Positions 7,353-16,178 of a stretch of 64,000 nucleotides of DNA are shown piece by piece. The translations under genes and the position numbers were made by a program. The notes under the pieces were generated by a model. The model did not search any database. It was not told the DNA's origin and was given only the letters and a program-made list of their open reading frames with translations. Origin of the DNA: Lewinellaceae bacterium (GTDB lineage Bacteria > Bacteroidota > Bacteroidia > Chitinophagales > Saprospiraceae); assembly GCA_016713985.1 (NCBI GenBank), contig JADJOD010000013.1:76899-140898 (forward strand), in the 5' to 3' direction. Each line of letters begins with the position of its first letter. The first letter of the stretch is position 1.

Positions 7353-7810
7353 TTATTCTTCGTCGCTGCCTTCGGCAACAACTTCAAATTTCACTTCCTG
7401 CACCACTTCAGGGTGAAACTTCACCGTAGCGGTGTACACGCCGAGTTCTTTTACCTCTTCCGGCATTTCGATGATCCGTTTGTCGGCGTCGACACCCAGT
7501 TCTTTCAGGGCATTCGACACGTGTTGTGCCGTTACCGAACCGAACAGGCGTCCGGTTTCGCCGGCTTTGGCGGTCACTTTCAGCGTCGAGCCGGCGGCTT
7601 TGGCGGCCACTTCTTTTAATGCCGAAATGACCGCAGATTCTTTTTCGCGGCCTGTTTTTTCAAACCTTCCAGACGGGCGAGGTTGGTTCTGTTGGCCACA
7701 ATTGCCAAACCCTTGGGAAGCAGGTAGTTGCGACCATAGCCGTCTTTTACTTTGACAACATCGTGCTTGGCGCCTACTTTTTCAATATGATCGAGCAGAA
7801 TGATATTCAT
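7353..7810 (-). CDS. rplI: 50S ribosomal protein L9, read with one frameshift
   Basis: The start (MNIILLDHIEKVGAKHDVVKVKDGYGRNYLLPKGLA) is the diagnostic L9 N-terminal domain, and the other frame (KAAGSTLKVTAKAGETGRLFGSVT to the end) is its C-terminal rRNA-binding domain. The two are joined by adding one base in the T5 run at 7641-7645, which gives a normal connecting helix (KKESAVISALKEVAAKAAG) and a 152-residue protein, close to the family length. As read, the first frame stops after 64 residues. The gene is last in the rpsF-rpsR-rplI operon. A sequencing or consensus error is the simplest explanation, though L9 is dispensable in some bacteria. Confidence 0.88.
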
Positions 7811-7828
7811 TTCTGTTGAATTTTTAAT

Positions 7829-7925
7829 GGTTTAAAGGTTTCAGGGTTTCAAGGTTTCAAAAGGTTTCAGGGTTTAAATAACGCACAACCCTGAAAACTT
7901 TTGAAACCTTGAAACCTTTAAACCC
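7829..7925. repeat. GGTTTCA palindromic element between rpsR and rplI
   Basis: The left arm (7829-7875) is made of GGTTTCA/GGGTTTCA-type units. The right arm (7886-7925) is its reverse complement except for one 8-base insertion in the left arm. Folded in the mRNA it would form a long stem in the rpsR-rplI spacer and might reduce read-through to rplI. Confidence 0.8.
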
Positions 7926-7928
7926 AAT

Positions 7929-8198
7929 TTATTTCATCAAATCGGCCACAAACGGCAGGATCGCGAGGTGACGCGCGCGTTTCACGGCGGTCTACACCCG
8001 GCGCTGGTATTTCAGGCTGTTGCCGGTAATACGGCGCGGCAGCAATTTGCCCTGCTCGTTGATGAACTGGATGAGGAAATCGGAATCTTTGTAGTCGATG
8101 TGTTTGATGCCGAATTTGCGAAAACGGCAGTATTTTTTGCGGCGCAGCCCGATTTTCGGGTTGCTGAGGAATTTTACATCTTCTCTTGAAGCAGCCAT
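7929..8198 (-). CDS. rpsR: 30S ribosomal protein S18, with an in-frame amber codon
   Basis: [26 protein letters not shown]..., [35 protein letters not shown] is unmistakable S18. A TAG codon at 7992-7994 then interrupts the gene. After it the same frame continues with [20 protein letters not shown] and a TAA at 7929-7931, the standard S18 C-terminus, for 89 codons in total. Families usually have Gln or Ala at the TAG position, so one C-to-T change (CAG to TAG) would explain it. S18 is essential and forms a dimer with S6 on the 30S platform, so a real truncation is unlikely. It sits 90 bases downstream of rpsF. Confidence 0.9.
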
Positions 8199-8288
8199 TG
8201 GATATGGATGTGGATGGTGATTGTTGAATGTTTATTGCCGGTCAAGTTATTGATTGATAATTAGTTAATCAATATCCTCAATCGACAA

Positions 8289-8711
8289 TCAGTTGGCATC
8301 AAGGTCGACAACTTCCGGCGCGGGCACGGCGTCGTCGGCTACAGGAGCAGTCGCGGGCGCTTCGTGTTTTTTCTTCGGACCGATGCGGCCGTTCCGCTTG
8401 TCGTCGTTGTATTTGATACCATACTTGTCGAGTCTAACGGTCAGGAAGCGGAGCAAACGCTCGTTGCGCTTCAGGTTCAACTCGAATTTACCCAACCAAT
8501 CCGCTACTTCACAAGCGAATTCGATACAGTAATAGACGCCCGAAGAACGTCGGTTGATAGAAAAGGCCAGCTGGCGGAGGCCCATTTCATCCACAGCTAC
8601 GATGGTAGCGCCAAAGTCTTTCAACTCTTTCTGGATGTGATCTGCTGTCGATTTAACATCATCGCCCGACAGCACTGGATCTACGATGAAGGTGACTTCG
8701 TAATGTCTCAT
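8289..8711 (-). CDS. rpsF: 30S ribosomal protein S6
   Basis: A 140-residue protein. MRHYEVTFIVDPVLSGDDV begins the ferredoxin-like S6 fold, and MGLRQLAFSINRRSSGVYYCIEF and LNLKRNERLLRFLTVRLDKY are its characteristic strands and rRNA/S18 contact residues. A C-terminal tail of about 30 residues is basic and then Ala/Asp-rich, as in many Bacteroidota S6 proteins. It is the first gene of the rpsF-rpsR-rplI operon. A promoter of the TTGT-N19-TACTTTTG form lies about 50 bases upstream. Confidence 0.95.
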   Translation of the reverse strand: MRHYEVTFIVDPVLSGDDVKSTADHIQKELKDFGATIVAVDEMGLRQLAFSINRRSSGVYYCIEFACEVADWLGKFELNLKRNERLLRFLTVRLDKYGIKYNDDKRNGRIGPKKKHEAPATAPVADDAVPAPEVVDLDAN

Positions 8712-8759
8712 TATCAGTCAGTTGTAAAAAAATAAATGAACTTTTTCAAAAAACGGCTG

Positions 8760-8790
8760 CAAAAGTATGGTTTTCAGAGCGAACAGACAA
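8760..8790 (-). promoter_or_regulatory. Promoter TTGT-N19-TACTTTTG of the rpsF operon
   Basis: On the minus strand, TTGT (8787-8790), a 19-base spacer and TACTTTTG (8760-8767) match the Bacteroidota consensus. It is followed by about 48 bases of leader before rpsF. Confidence 0.65.
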
Positions 8791-8930
8791 GCGAACCGTC
8801 ATTTTTCCTTGATAAACATTTCGGGGTCGTTTTTGGGTGAAACAAGCGGCTAGTCAATATAAAAAAGCATCCCGGCAGTATACCCGGGTACTTAATGTGT
8901 CCGAAGTACACGAAGATTGGGGAAACGCCG

Positions 8931-8938
8931 TACCTTTG
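8931..8938 (+). promoter_or_regulatory. -7 box TACCTTTG upstream of glgP
   Basis: An exact TANNTTTG match about 150 bases before the glgP ATG. No good TTTG partner is visible at the expected distance, so this is tentative. Confidence 0.35.
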
Positions 8939-9087
8939 GCGCTATTCTTGCCAAACGCATCAAAGCCCTCCGGTGTGTTTTTTTTCAGGCAATGAACCTG
9001 ACAGGGGCGTATTTGGGAATTCAACACATTGAAAGTCAATATTTTGAACGCCCTAAAATCATCATTCAACAAATTAACACATTTCAT

Positions 9088-11649
9088 ATGGTTGGGAATC
9101 TGACGCAAAACGGCGCCAAACTCAAACGCATTTTCATTGAGCCCAAATTGCCTGAAGGCCTGAAGCCGCTTGCCGAATTATCACAAAATCTGTGGTGGTC
9201 CTGGAATCACGATGCAACGGAACTTTTTAAAAGTATAGATCCGCAAAAATTCGAATCGGTCAACTTCAATCCCGTCGCCCTGCTCGAAGAACTGAGCATC
9301 GAAAAAGCCCGTGAACTGCTTCAGGACAAGGATTTTACGGCAAAAATGAAGCGAATTCACGGCGAATTCCGCGATTACATGGATAAAGCCCCGGCCAAAA
9401 CCGAGCCGCAGATCGCTTATTTCTGCATGGAATACGGCCTGCACCAAAGCATCCGCCTCTACTCGGGCGGCCTCGGTATTCTGGCCGGCGACTACCTCAA
9501 AGAGGTCAGCGACCGCAATTTCAACCTTATCGCGGTAGGTTTGCTTTACCGCTACGGTTATTTCCAGCAGGGCATTTCGCTCAACGGCGAGCAAATCCAC
9601 CACTTCGATCCGGCCACGTTTACCCAACTGCCCCTGCAGCCCGTTCGCGACCAGCGCGGTGAATGGATCAAAATACAGGTCAACCTGGCCGGGCGCACTA
9701 TTTGGGCCAGGGTATGGGTGCTGCCCGTCGGGCGTGTGCCGCTTTACCTGCTGGATACGGATTTTGACGACAACCGCTGGGAAGACCGCTCCATTTCCCA
9801 TCAATTGTACGGCGGCGACAACGAAAACCGGCTGCGGCAGGAGCTCCTGCTCGGCATCGGCGGCCTGCGCGCCCTGAAAGCGATGGATCTGAATCCCGAC
9901 CTTTATCACCTCAACGAAGGCCACGCCGCGTTCCTGGGTATTGAACGAATCAATAACTACATGAAAGACAAGGGCTTATCCTACCAGGAGGCACTTGAGG
10001 TAGTCCGGTCCAGCCAGTTGTTCACCACGCATACCCCCGTGCCGGCCGGGCACGATACGTTCTCGGAAACACTTTTGCACGACTATATTTACGAATATAC
10101 CCATGCCCTCGATATCGCCTGGGAAGACCTGGTCGGTTTGGGCAGGATCGACAAAAAAGACGCCGCCGAGTTGTTCAACGTAAGTCATCTTGCCATTCGT
10201 ACCTCGCAGGAAATCAACGGCGTGAGCCGCCTGCACGGCGAAGTAAGCCAAAGGATGTTTGCCGAACTCAATCCGGATTACAGCTATACGGAAAGCAACA
10301 TCGGTTACGTGACCAACAGCGTACACTTCCCCACCTGGGTGGCCCGCGAATGGCTCGACCTGTACAAGCAGGAATTGGGCAAGGCGATTCTGGACGACCA
10401 GGGCAATAAAAAACTGTGGGCCAAAATCCACGCCGTACCCGCTGAAAAATTGATGGGGGTGCGCCGCCTGCTCAAAAAACGCCTGCTGGACTGGGTGCGT
10501 CAGTCGCTTCGGGAAGACCTGACCCGCCGGGGTGAAAATCCGCGCAGCACCTTCGAAATTATCAATATGTTGCGCGACGACGCCCTGATCATCGGTTTTG
10601 CCCGGCGTTTTGCCACGTACAAACGCGCTACCCTGCTGTTCACGAACGAAAAACGCCTCGCCGACATCGTGAACAACAGCGAACGCCCGGTGGTGTTCCT
10701 TTTTGCCGGAAAAGCCCACCCGGCCGACAAAGCGGGGCAGGAATTTATCCGCCTGATCTACAACACGACCAAAAACCCGCTTTTTAAAGGGAAAGTTGTT
10801 TTTCTTGAAAATTACAGCATGGAAATGGCCAAACTGCTCGTGCAGGGGGTCGACATCTGGCTCAACAACCCTACCCGGCCGAAAGAAGCCAGCGGCACTT
10901 CGGGAATGAAAGCCGTGATGAACGGCGTGATGAACTTTTCCGTGCTCGACGGCTGGTGGTGTGAAGGATACAAACCGGGAGCCGGCTGGGCTTTGCCGGA
11001 AAAAGAAACGTTTAAAGACGCCGGCCTGCAAAACGAACTCGACGCCGAAACCATCTACAACCTGCTGGAAAACGATATTGTACCCTCTTATTACGATCAG
11101 GACGAAAACGGCATTTCCGAACGCTGGACCAGCCATATCAAAAAAACCATCGCCGAAATCGCCCCGGAATTTGTTATGGGCCGTATGCTCGACGACTACC
11201 AGGAGCGTTTTTATTCCAAACTCTGGGCACAAAGCCAGCAACTCAAAAAAAGCGACTACCGCGCCGCCCGCGCACTCGTGGAGTGGAAAGCCCGCATCCG
11301 CCGCGCCTGGGAAGCCATCGAACTGGTGAATATGGACGTGCCCGACACCCACAATCATTCGCTGCCGCTGGGTGAGCACTTCAAAGCCACCGTCACGCTA
11401 CACCTGCAACACCTGAAAGCGGAAGACCTGGGCATCGAGGTTGTTTTTTACAAACGCCTTTCCGAAACGGAACTTGAATTGATCACCACTTTCCCGCTGG
11501 AACTGAAAAACCAAAAGGAGGCCCGGGCTACTTATTCCTGTGATGTGGCGCCCAATGCAGCCGGTGTGTTCGAGTTCGGCTTCCGGCTTTACCCGAAACA
11601 TCCGATGCTCGCACACCGGCAGGATTTCGGTTTGGTGAGGTGGTTGTGA
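9088..11649 (+). CDS. glgP: Alpha-glucan (glycogen/maltodextrin) phosphorylase, GT35
   Basis: An 853-residue enzyme of the short alpha-glucan phosphorylase family, which releases glucose-1-phosphate from alpha-1,4-glucans. The frame is open to 8917, but MVGNLTQNGAKLKRIFIEPKLPEGL at 9088 is the natural family start. Residues after it (LAELSQNLWWSWNHDATELF) are the N-terminal DUF3417 domain typical of this subgroup. The PLP-binding region EASGTSGMKAVMNGVMNFSVLDGWW contains the Schiff-base Lys, and FARRFATYKRA and HTPVPAGHDTF are other conserved blocks. It stands alone, without glycogen synthase or branching enzyme next to it. A -7 box lies about 150 bases upstream. Confidence 0.93.
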   Translation: MVGNLTQNGAKLKRIFIEPKLPEGLKPLAELSQNLWWSWNHDATELFKSIDPQKFESVNFNPVALLEELSIEKARELLQDKDFTAKMKRIHGEFRDYMDKAPAKTEPQIAYFCMEYGLHQSIRLYSGGLGILAGDYLKEVSDRNFNLIAVGLLYRYGYFQQGISLNGEQIHHFDPATFTQLPLQPVRDQRGEWIKIQVNLAGRTIWARVWVLPVGRVPLYLLDTDFDDNRWEDRSISHQLYGGDNENRLRQELLLGIGGLRALKAMDLNPDLYHLNEGHAAFLGIERINNYMKDKGLSYQEALEVVRSSQLFTTHTPVPAGHDTFSETLLHDYIYEYTHALDIAWEDLVGLGRIDKKDAAELFNVSHLAIRTSQEINGVSRLHGEVSQRMFAELNPDYSYTESNIGYVTNSVHFPTWVAREWLDLYKQELGKAILDDQGNKKLWAKIHAVPAEKLMGVRRLLKKRLLDWVRQSLREDLTRRGENPRSTFEIINMLRDDALIIGFARRFATYKRATLLFTNEKRLADIVNNSERPVVFLFAGKAHPADKAGQEFIRLIYNTTKNPLFKGKVVFLENYSMEMAKLLVQGVDIWLNNPTRPKEASGTSGMKAVMNGVMNFSVLDGWWCEGYKPGAGWALPEKETFKDAGLQNELDAETIYNLLENDIVPSYYDQDENGISERWTSHIKKTIAEIAPEFVMGRMLDDYQERFYSKLWAQSQQLKKSDYRAARALVEWKARIRRAWEAIELVNMDVPDTHNHSLPLGEHFKATVTLHLQHLKAEDLGIEVVFYKRLSETELELITTFPLELKNQKEARATYSCDVAPNAAGVFEFGFRLYPKHPMLAHRQDFGLVRWL

Positions 11650-11659
11650 TTATTACAAC

Positions 11660-13445
11660 TTAATCTTTGGCGACATATGCTTTCAAAGCATATATCTTCA
11701 TCAAAGAATCCATTTTTATTTTATAAATGATGTTCGCCGGCCCTTTATCGGAGTAGATATATAGGGTATTCGCCGTTATATTATACACGGAGTCGGGAGG
11801 TTGTCGGCCCGGTAGTATTTTTCATACACCCGGGCCGATAAATCCGACATACACCCAACGTCTTTTGAATTGACGCAATCAAAGTATTGCAGGATCAATT
11901 TTTTAGCCCTGTCTTCTTCGCCGGCAATGGTTTTGATCGAATCCAGCTTCTGCTGAATGGTGTCAAATTTCAGGGTAAGTTGCAGTTTTTCGCTTTGCGA
12001 CCTGACCACTTCCATTTCGATGGAATCCAGTTTCTTTTTGAGTGTTTCGTTTGCTTCGGCAATTTTTTCGGCAACAATCGGCGTGGAGTAATATTTCAGG
12101 TTGATCTCCCGGGCAATAATGTAAGCGCCAAGGCTAACAATAACGGCGCCCAGCGCCAGCCCGGCTGCTATCAGCCCTCTTTTCACCGCCTTGTTTTTTC
12201 TTTTTCGGGCGGAATTCAACACCGGGTGAACAAATGCGTCGTGCGACAATTCGATATTGTAGCCCATGGAAGCGGAGTATTCCGCCCTTAAAAGCCGGAG
12301 GTCGACTAATTTTTGAACCAGTTTGGTGTCGACGCCAAAATTTTTCAGAACCAGTTTTTCGTGCAGGTTGATCCGCTGGTTATCGGCTTCGAATATCAAT
12401 CCCTTTTCTATCAGCCGGGAAGCCTTTTTGCGCTCGCCAATGCTCAGGCGTTTTAAACCGTCTTCGTAAAAATTTTCGTACAACCCTTCGATATCCGGCA
12501 AATCAGCCACCGTCACATCCGGCATCCCATCGCCGTCGCGGTCTGTTATTTTCCCTTCAATTACCTGTTGTTCAACATTTTGTGCGAGTATTTGAAGCTG
12601 AAACGATTCGATACCCGCCTCCCGCCCGTGTTTGCCGGACGATAGCCGGGCAATGGCGCTCTGAAGCGCGTCGGGGGTCCAACGGAAAAGCGCCGACGCA
12701 AATTCCGCATCAGCCGGCGACAGTTGGGCAGGCATTTCCAGTGCCTCACAAGCCTGTTTGGACTGGAGCGGGCGAAGTTCATAACGTTTGTGCAGGATGG
12801 CCGGGAGCTGGTCTTTGAGTCGGTCCAGCTCGCTCAGTTTGTCGGAACGTATGGAAAAAACAACTTTTACGTCCAGTCTTTGAGTCATCCATTTCACCTG
12901 ATCTGCCGTATGATCGTCTTCGTTGTGCTCCAGGTAATCCGGTATATCGGCGTATAAAAGTTCTGCCAGTTGCGTTTTAAATTCATCACGTTGTTGCTCC
13001 GGGAAGGAAAAAAACTCTTCAAACTGGTCAAAAATCAGCACAAAAACCTGGGTTGGCTCCTGCTGCCGTTTTTTCAGTTCTCCCCAAATGGTGGGCGGAA
13101 GGTATTGCCTGCCTTCTATCTCGGGCAAGGATTGGTCGAGACCAACCCGGATCCGATCGAGCCAACGGGTATTCCGGTGTTCGTCCCACGTATACAGTCG
13201 AATATTTACGGGCACATATTCCCATTTACCCGCCCTGCCGGCATTTTTGAGGTCGGGAACCAGGCCCGCATGAAGCAGAGAGGATTTGCCGTAGCCCGAT
13301 TTGCCGAACAGTACCGTCAATTTTTCCAGGAGAATGAGCGACAGGAGGTTCTCCCGGTCTTCGCTGCGGCCAAAAAAAGGTGCTCTTGCTCAACCGTAAA
13401 CGGCTGAACACCCGGGTAGCGATATTTTTTACTGATACTGAGCAC
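11660..13445 (-). CDS. nSTAND1-type NTPase with TM helix and NTF2-like C-terminus (two frameshifts)
   Basis: Walker A GKSGYGKSS and Walker B VFVLIFDQFEEFF, followed by RSDKLSELDRL and the winged-helix-like LSHDAFVHPVLN, identify a STAND NTPase of the nSTAND1 type. The intact core frame is 11776-13320. Upstream, adding a base to the A7 run at 13372-13378 joins KKYRYPGVQPFTVEQEHLFFGR, the canonical entry into the domain, with a GTG start at 13445. Downstream, adding a base to the G3 run at 11795-11797 extends the protein to a stop at 11660. Past the NTPase lie one TM helix (about 30 residues, AVKRGLIAAGLALGAVIVSLGAY), a coiled coil and an NTF2/SnoaL-like end (LILQYFDCVNSKDVGCM). Its partner is the SIR2-like gene 13 bases upstream. 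Confidence 0.75.
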
Positions 13446-13458
13446 TTTACAGTGTATG

Positions 13459-14640
13459 TTACACTAAAGATGGTTCGGGAGCGGAAAGTTGAGCGGCATA
13501 AGTCAGTACGGTATATCGTATCTTGTTGATCTCTACCTGCAGATCGCGCTGGTCTTCACGTTTCTCCTGATAATTTACTTTCCAGTTGTTATACCGGGCC
13601 CGGAGGTGGGGCAGGTCGATCTGTTTTTCCACACTTCCGATGTGTGCTTCGATCAAATCCAGCGCTTCGTCCAGCTTCGATTGTTCGACCAGCATCCGAA
13701 CCTGTGTTTCTGTAGGGCTGGCCGGGGTTAATACCGGCCGCAACACGCCTGCTTTTTTACAGGCATCACAAAGGGCATCAAAATCGCTGCGGTTGGGGGC
13801 AATGTGTGTCAGATTGAACTGGTTAAGGATAAATTCTGCGGAGTCGTCGCTGATCTTGCTCAGAATGGACAGGTTTTGGTTACTGTTGGTGTATGCATTA
13901 TTGTCCAGCCAATTGATATAATGCAAAAACAGCTGAAAATACCAGCGTTCCAGCTGAAACCCCATTAGAATATAGGTGTCGGCTTCTTTCAGTTTTCTGC
14001 CCAGCCATACCGGGATTTCATCCGAATTGCTCAGCAGTTTGATCAGCAGCTGAAAAAGGTCGAAAAAGTCCAGAACGGGGGAGTCCAGTTTTTCAAATAT
14101 GTTGCCGCAGAGGTTGTAAATCAACGGGTTGGATGCCGTGGGTTCGCTGATGATTTTATCCTGTGGTTTGTTGTTGTTGTACGGGGAACAAAAATCGAAT
14201 TGTGGCGTAATCCTGCTGTACCGGATAAACGCTTCGTAAACAGCCCTGTCGGGTGACAAAGAAAGGATAACGGGAAATGGAACGGATACAATTTGCCGCA
14301 GCAGTTCTTCATCCGGCAGCCACTGGTTGTCCCGCGCTGCATCTCTGACGGCTTTCCTGGCGGCTTTTTTACTCATTTCGTCCCGAAACAGGAAAAGGTT
14401 GTCTTTTTCGTAGTAGTAATTGATACTTATATCCGGGTTGTTTTTGATGTATTCCCGCGATACCTGGCTGAATGTCATTTCAATACCGGCATATTGAGTC
14501 CCCTGACTGCCGGCAGGGTACAAGGGTATGGAATCCGGGCCAAGCACCAATACGGCTTCTCCGTCGGCGATACTTTTTGCAACGGAATCCCAGTTTACCG
14601 TGGATTCGTTCCGGGCGTTTTGTTTTTGTTGGACGATCAC
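13459..14640 (-). CDS. SIR2-like protein with C-terminal effector-associated domain
   Basis: About 393 residues from a GTG at 14640; a TTG at 14670 is the longest possible start. DGEAVLVLGPDSIPLY is the nucleotide-binding opening of SIR2-like effector domains, and YNLCGNIFEKLDSPVLDFFDLFQLLIKLL plus YILMGFQLERWYFQLFLHYI match later SIR2_2-type blocks. SIR2-like domains in defence proteins typically hydrolyse NAD+. The last ~75 residues (LVEQSKLDEALDLIEAHI ... LPHLRARYNNWK ... VEINKIRYTVLTYAAQL) look like effector-associated domain 11 (EAD11), a helical adaptor that recruits STAND partners. It directly precedes the nSTAND1 gene. Domain naming is from motif recognition, and the defence role is inferred. 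Confidence 0.7.
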   Translation of the reverse strand: MIVQQKQNARNESTVNWDSVAKSIADGEAVLVLGPDSIPLYPAGSQGTQYAGIEMTFSQVSREYIKNNPDISINYYYEKDNLFLFRDEMSKKAARKAVRDAARDNQWLPDEELLRQIVSVPFPVILSLSPDRAVYEAFIRYSRITPQFDFCSPYNNNKPQDKIISEPTASNPLIYNLCGNIFEKLDSPVLDFFDLFQLLIKLLSNSDEIPVWLGRKLKEADTYILMGFQLERWYFQLFLHYINWLDNNAYTNSNQNLSILSKISDDSAEFILNQFNLTHIAPNRSDFDALCDACKKAGVLRPVLTPASPTETQVRMLVEQSKLDEALDLIEAHIGSVEKQIDLPHLRARYNNWKVNYQEKREDQRDLQVEINKIRYTVLTYAAQLSAPEPSLV

Positions 14641-14814
14641 TTCCTTTGTATTTTTGGTTTTCCGATACAAGTACCGGCCCCGAAATCGCTATTTTGCAAT
14701 TTCAGGGTCGGACAAACTTTCATAATGCGAACAAAGTAAATTGGCCATACGGTAACCTGCAATAACCCCGCAAAGACAATATTTATACCAATTCCGCCAC
14801 ACAGCAACAGACAC

Positions 14815-15156
14815 ATGAACTACAACGGCAAAACCTTCCGCCCCGTCACCAATACTAAAAACGGTGAAGTATCGGGCGACACGATCTTTTATTACCGGCA
14901 AACAGGCAATATCGTCACGGCAGAATACCGTGGCGGGCAGGTCGTCAGCGGGCATCTCATCGCACTTGTGGATGAAAGCGGCTGCCTCGATATGCGCTAC
15001 CACCACGTCAACAACAAGGGTGAATTACAAACGGGTATCTGCCGCTCCGAGCCCGAATACCTGCCCGACGGGCGTATCCGCCTGCACGAAACCTGGCGCT
15101 GGACGAGTGGCGACGGTTCCGGCGGGGCGTCGGTGGTGGAGGAGGATAGGGAGTAA
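14815..15156 (+). CDS. Conserved small protein, 'N-acetylglutamate synthase'-like family
   Basis: A 113-residue soluble protein. MNYNGKTFRPVTNTKNGEVS, TIFYYRQTGNIVTAEY, GHLIALVDESGCLDMRYHHVN and LHETWRWTSGDGS form a conserved pattern that many genomes annotate as n-acetylglutamate synthase. That name is traditional rather than demonstrated: there is no GNAT acetyl-CoA motif, and the protein is far shorter than ArgA. The fold is probably an MORN-like or small beta-meander, judging from repeated G-x-I-x-x-x-Y strands. It is transcribed away from the SIR2-like gene and has no obvious operon partners. Confidence 0.7.
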   Translation: MNYNGKTFRPVTNTKNGEVSGDTIFYYRQTGNIVTAEYRGGQVVSGHLIALVDESGCLDMRYHHVNNKGELQTGICRSEPEYLPDGRIRLHETWRWTSGDGSGGASVVEEDRE

Positions 15157-15193
15157 CAGGTCATTCAACGTCACTAAGAAGTTGTTTGAGTGG

Positions 15194-15913
15194 TTAAAAC
15201 CCGGCTAAATATTCAATCAGGGTGTCCAGGACGGCAAACAGGTGACTTGCCAGGATGATTGCAACGATACTGATGACAACGGCGAGGCCGGATTTTTCCA
15301 GCCCAAAAATGCTTTTTGCAACATAGGCGCCTGCTACAGATACCATGGTAATAAAGGCAAGGAGGAGCATCAAAGCGGTATTTATATGGTCCAGCGTACT
15401 GCTGTACTTTTCACAATCTGTTTCGGCTTTTTTTATTTGGGATTTTACGATCCGGCCGCTGGAAAACCACAATTTGATAAACCAGCAATTGCTGCGTTTC
15501 CGGTTATCTGCGATAAATTGTTGCAGGCTGTTGAACTCAACGATAACATATCCTCCGAGGGGGTCTTTATAGGTGTGAAGAGCGCCGACAACCGTTGTTC
15601 GATTATTCCTATAACTCCTTGTTTTTGAGGCATTTCCGGCATTCCAGTATTTATTCAGCAACGTATCCCATTTGATGGAATAATGGGATATTTCTTTTAA
15701 ACGTTTGCGGTAGATGCCCCCTTCCGTATTGGCAAAACTGTCGAGATACCCAAGCAATTTAATACACTGACTTTCTTCCTGGCACCTGGGTTTCGGGTTG
15801 AATTTCACCCCGCTTCCGAAATACCACGACAAGTGGGTATGCGCCTGCTCGGCCGGCAAAAAATAGATCACAACGATCAGGGCAAGCGGCAATGCAACAA
15901 GGAAGTTTTTCAT
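15194..15913 (-). CDS. Membrane protein of unknown function
   Basis: A 239-residue protein from the ATG at 15913; an in-frame ATG at 16021 would add 36 residues without a family-like start. A hydrophobic N-terminus (KNFLVALPLALIVVIYFLP) is a TM helix or signal anchor. The middle is a Cys-containing soluble region (PRCQEESQCIK). Two further TM helices follow near the C-terminus (ALMLLLAFITMVSVAGAYVA and GLAVVISIVAIILASHLFAVL). I do not recognise the family. It lies between the small conserved gene at 14815 (convergent) and the PQQ-like propeller gene on the same strand, with about 265 bases separating it from the latter. Confidence 0.55.
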   Translation of the reverse strand: MKNFLVALPLALIVVIYFLPAEQAHTHLSWYFGSGVKFNPKPRCQEESQCIKLLGYLDSFANTEGGIYRKRLKEISHYSIKWDTLLNKYWNAGNASKTRSYRNNRTTVVGALHTYKDPLGGYVIVEFNSLQQFIADNRKRSNCWFIKLWFSSGRIVKSQIKKAETDCEKYSSTLDHINTALMLLLAFITMVSVAGAYVAKSIFGLEKSGLAVVISIVAIILASHLFAVLDTLIEYLAGF

Positions 15914-16178
15914 TGCTATGGATGTTAAGTGCCACAAAAAAACAAACCCCCGTTGCCGGCATATCGCCGAAAACAGGGGCCTGGTTACTTCAGCCTGATT
16001 ACTGTTGAAGTCTGCCGGCAAACCGGCATTCCGTTAATTCCCGAATTCTGCAAACCGGCCGAAATTCCGCCAATTCTTAAATTCTGTAAATTCTGATCCG
16101 TGTTCATTGTTGCAGGGCTACCTCGTTGGACCTCCAAAACTATACAATCAACAGCATAATTGCAAGCCCTGCGCCATT

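Noticed and set aside
7353..8198. Genome-wide reassignment of TAG to explain the S18 interruption
   Set aside because: TAG ends other genes normally in this window (for example 1096, 6128, 25698 and 30735), so reassignment is improbable; a base error is simpler.
8917..9087. Upstream extension of alpha-glucan phosphorylase
   Set aside because: It would precede the family start and contains the promoter -7 box at 8931.
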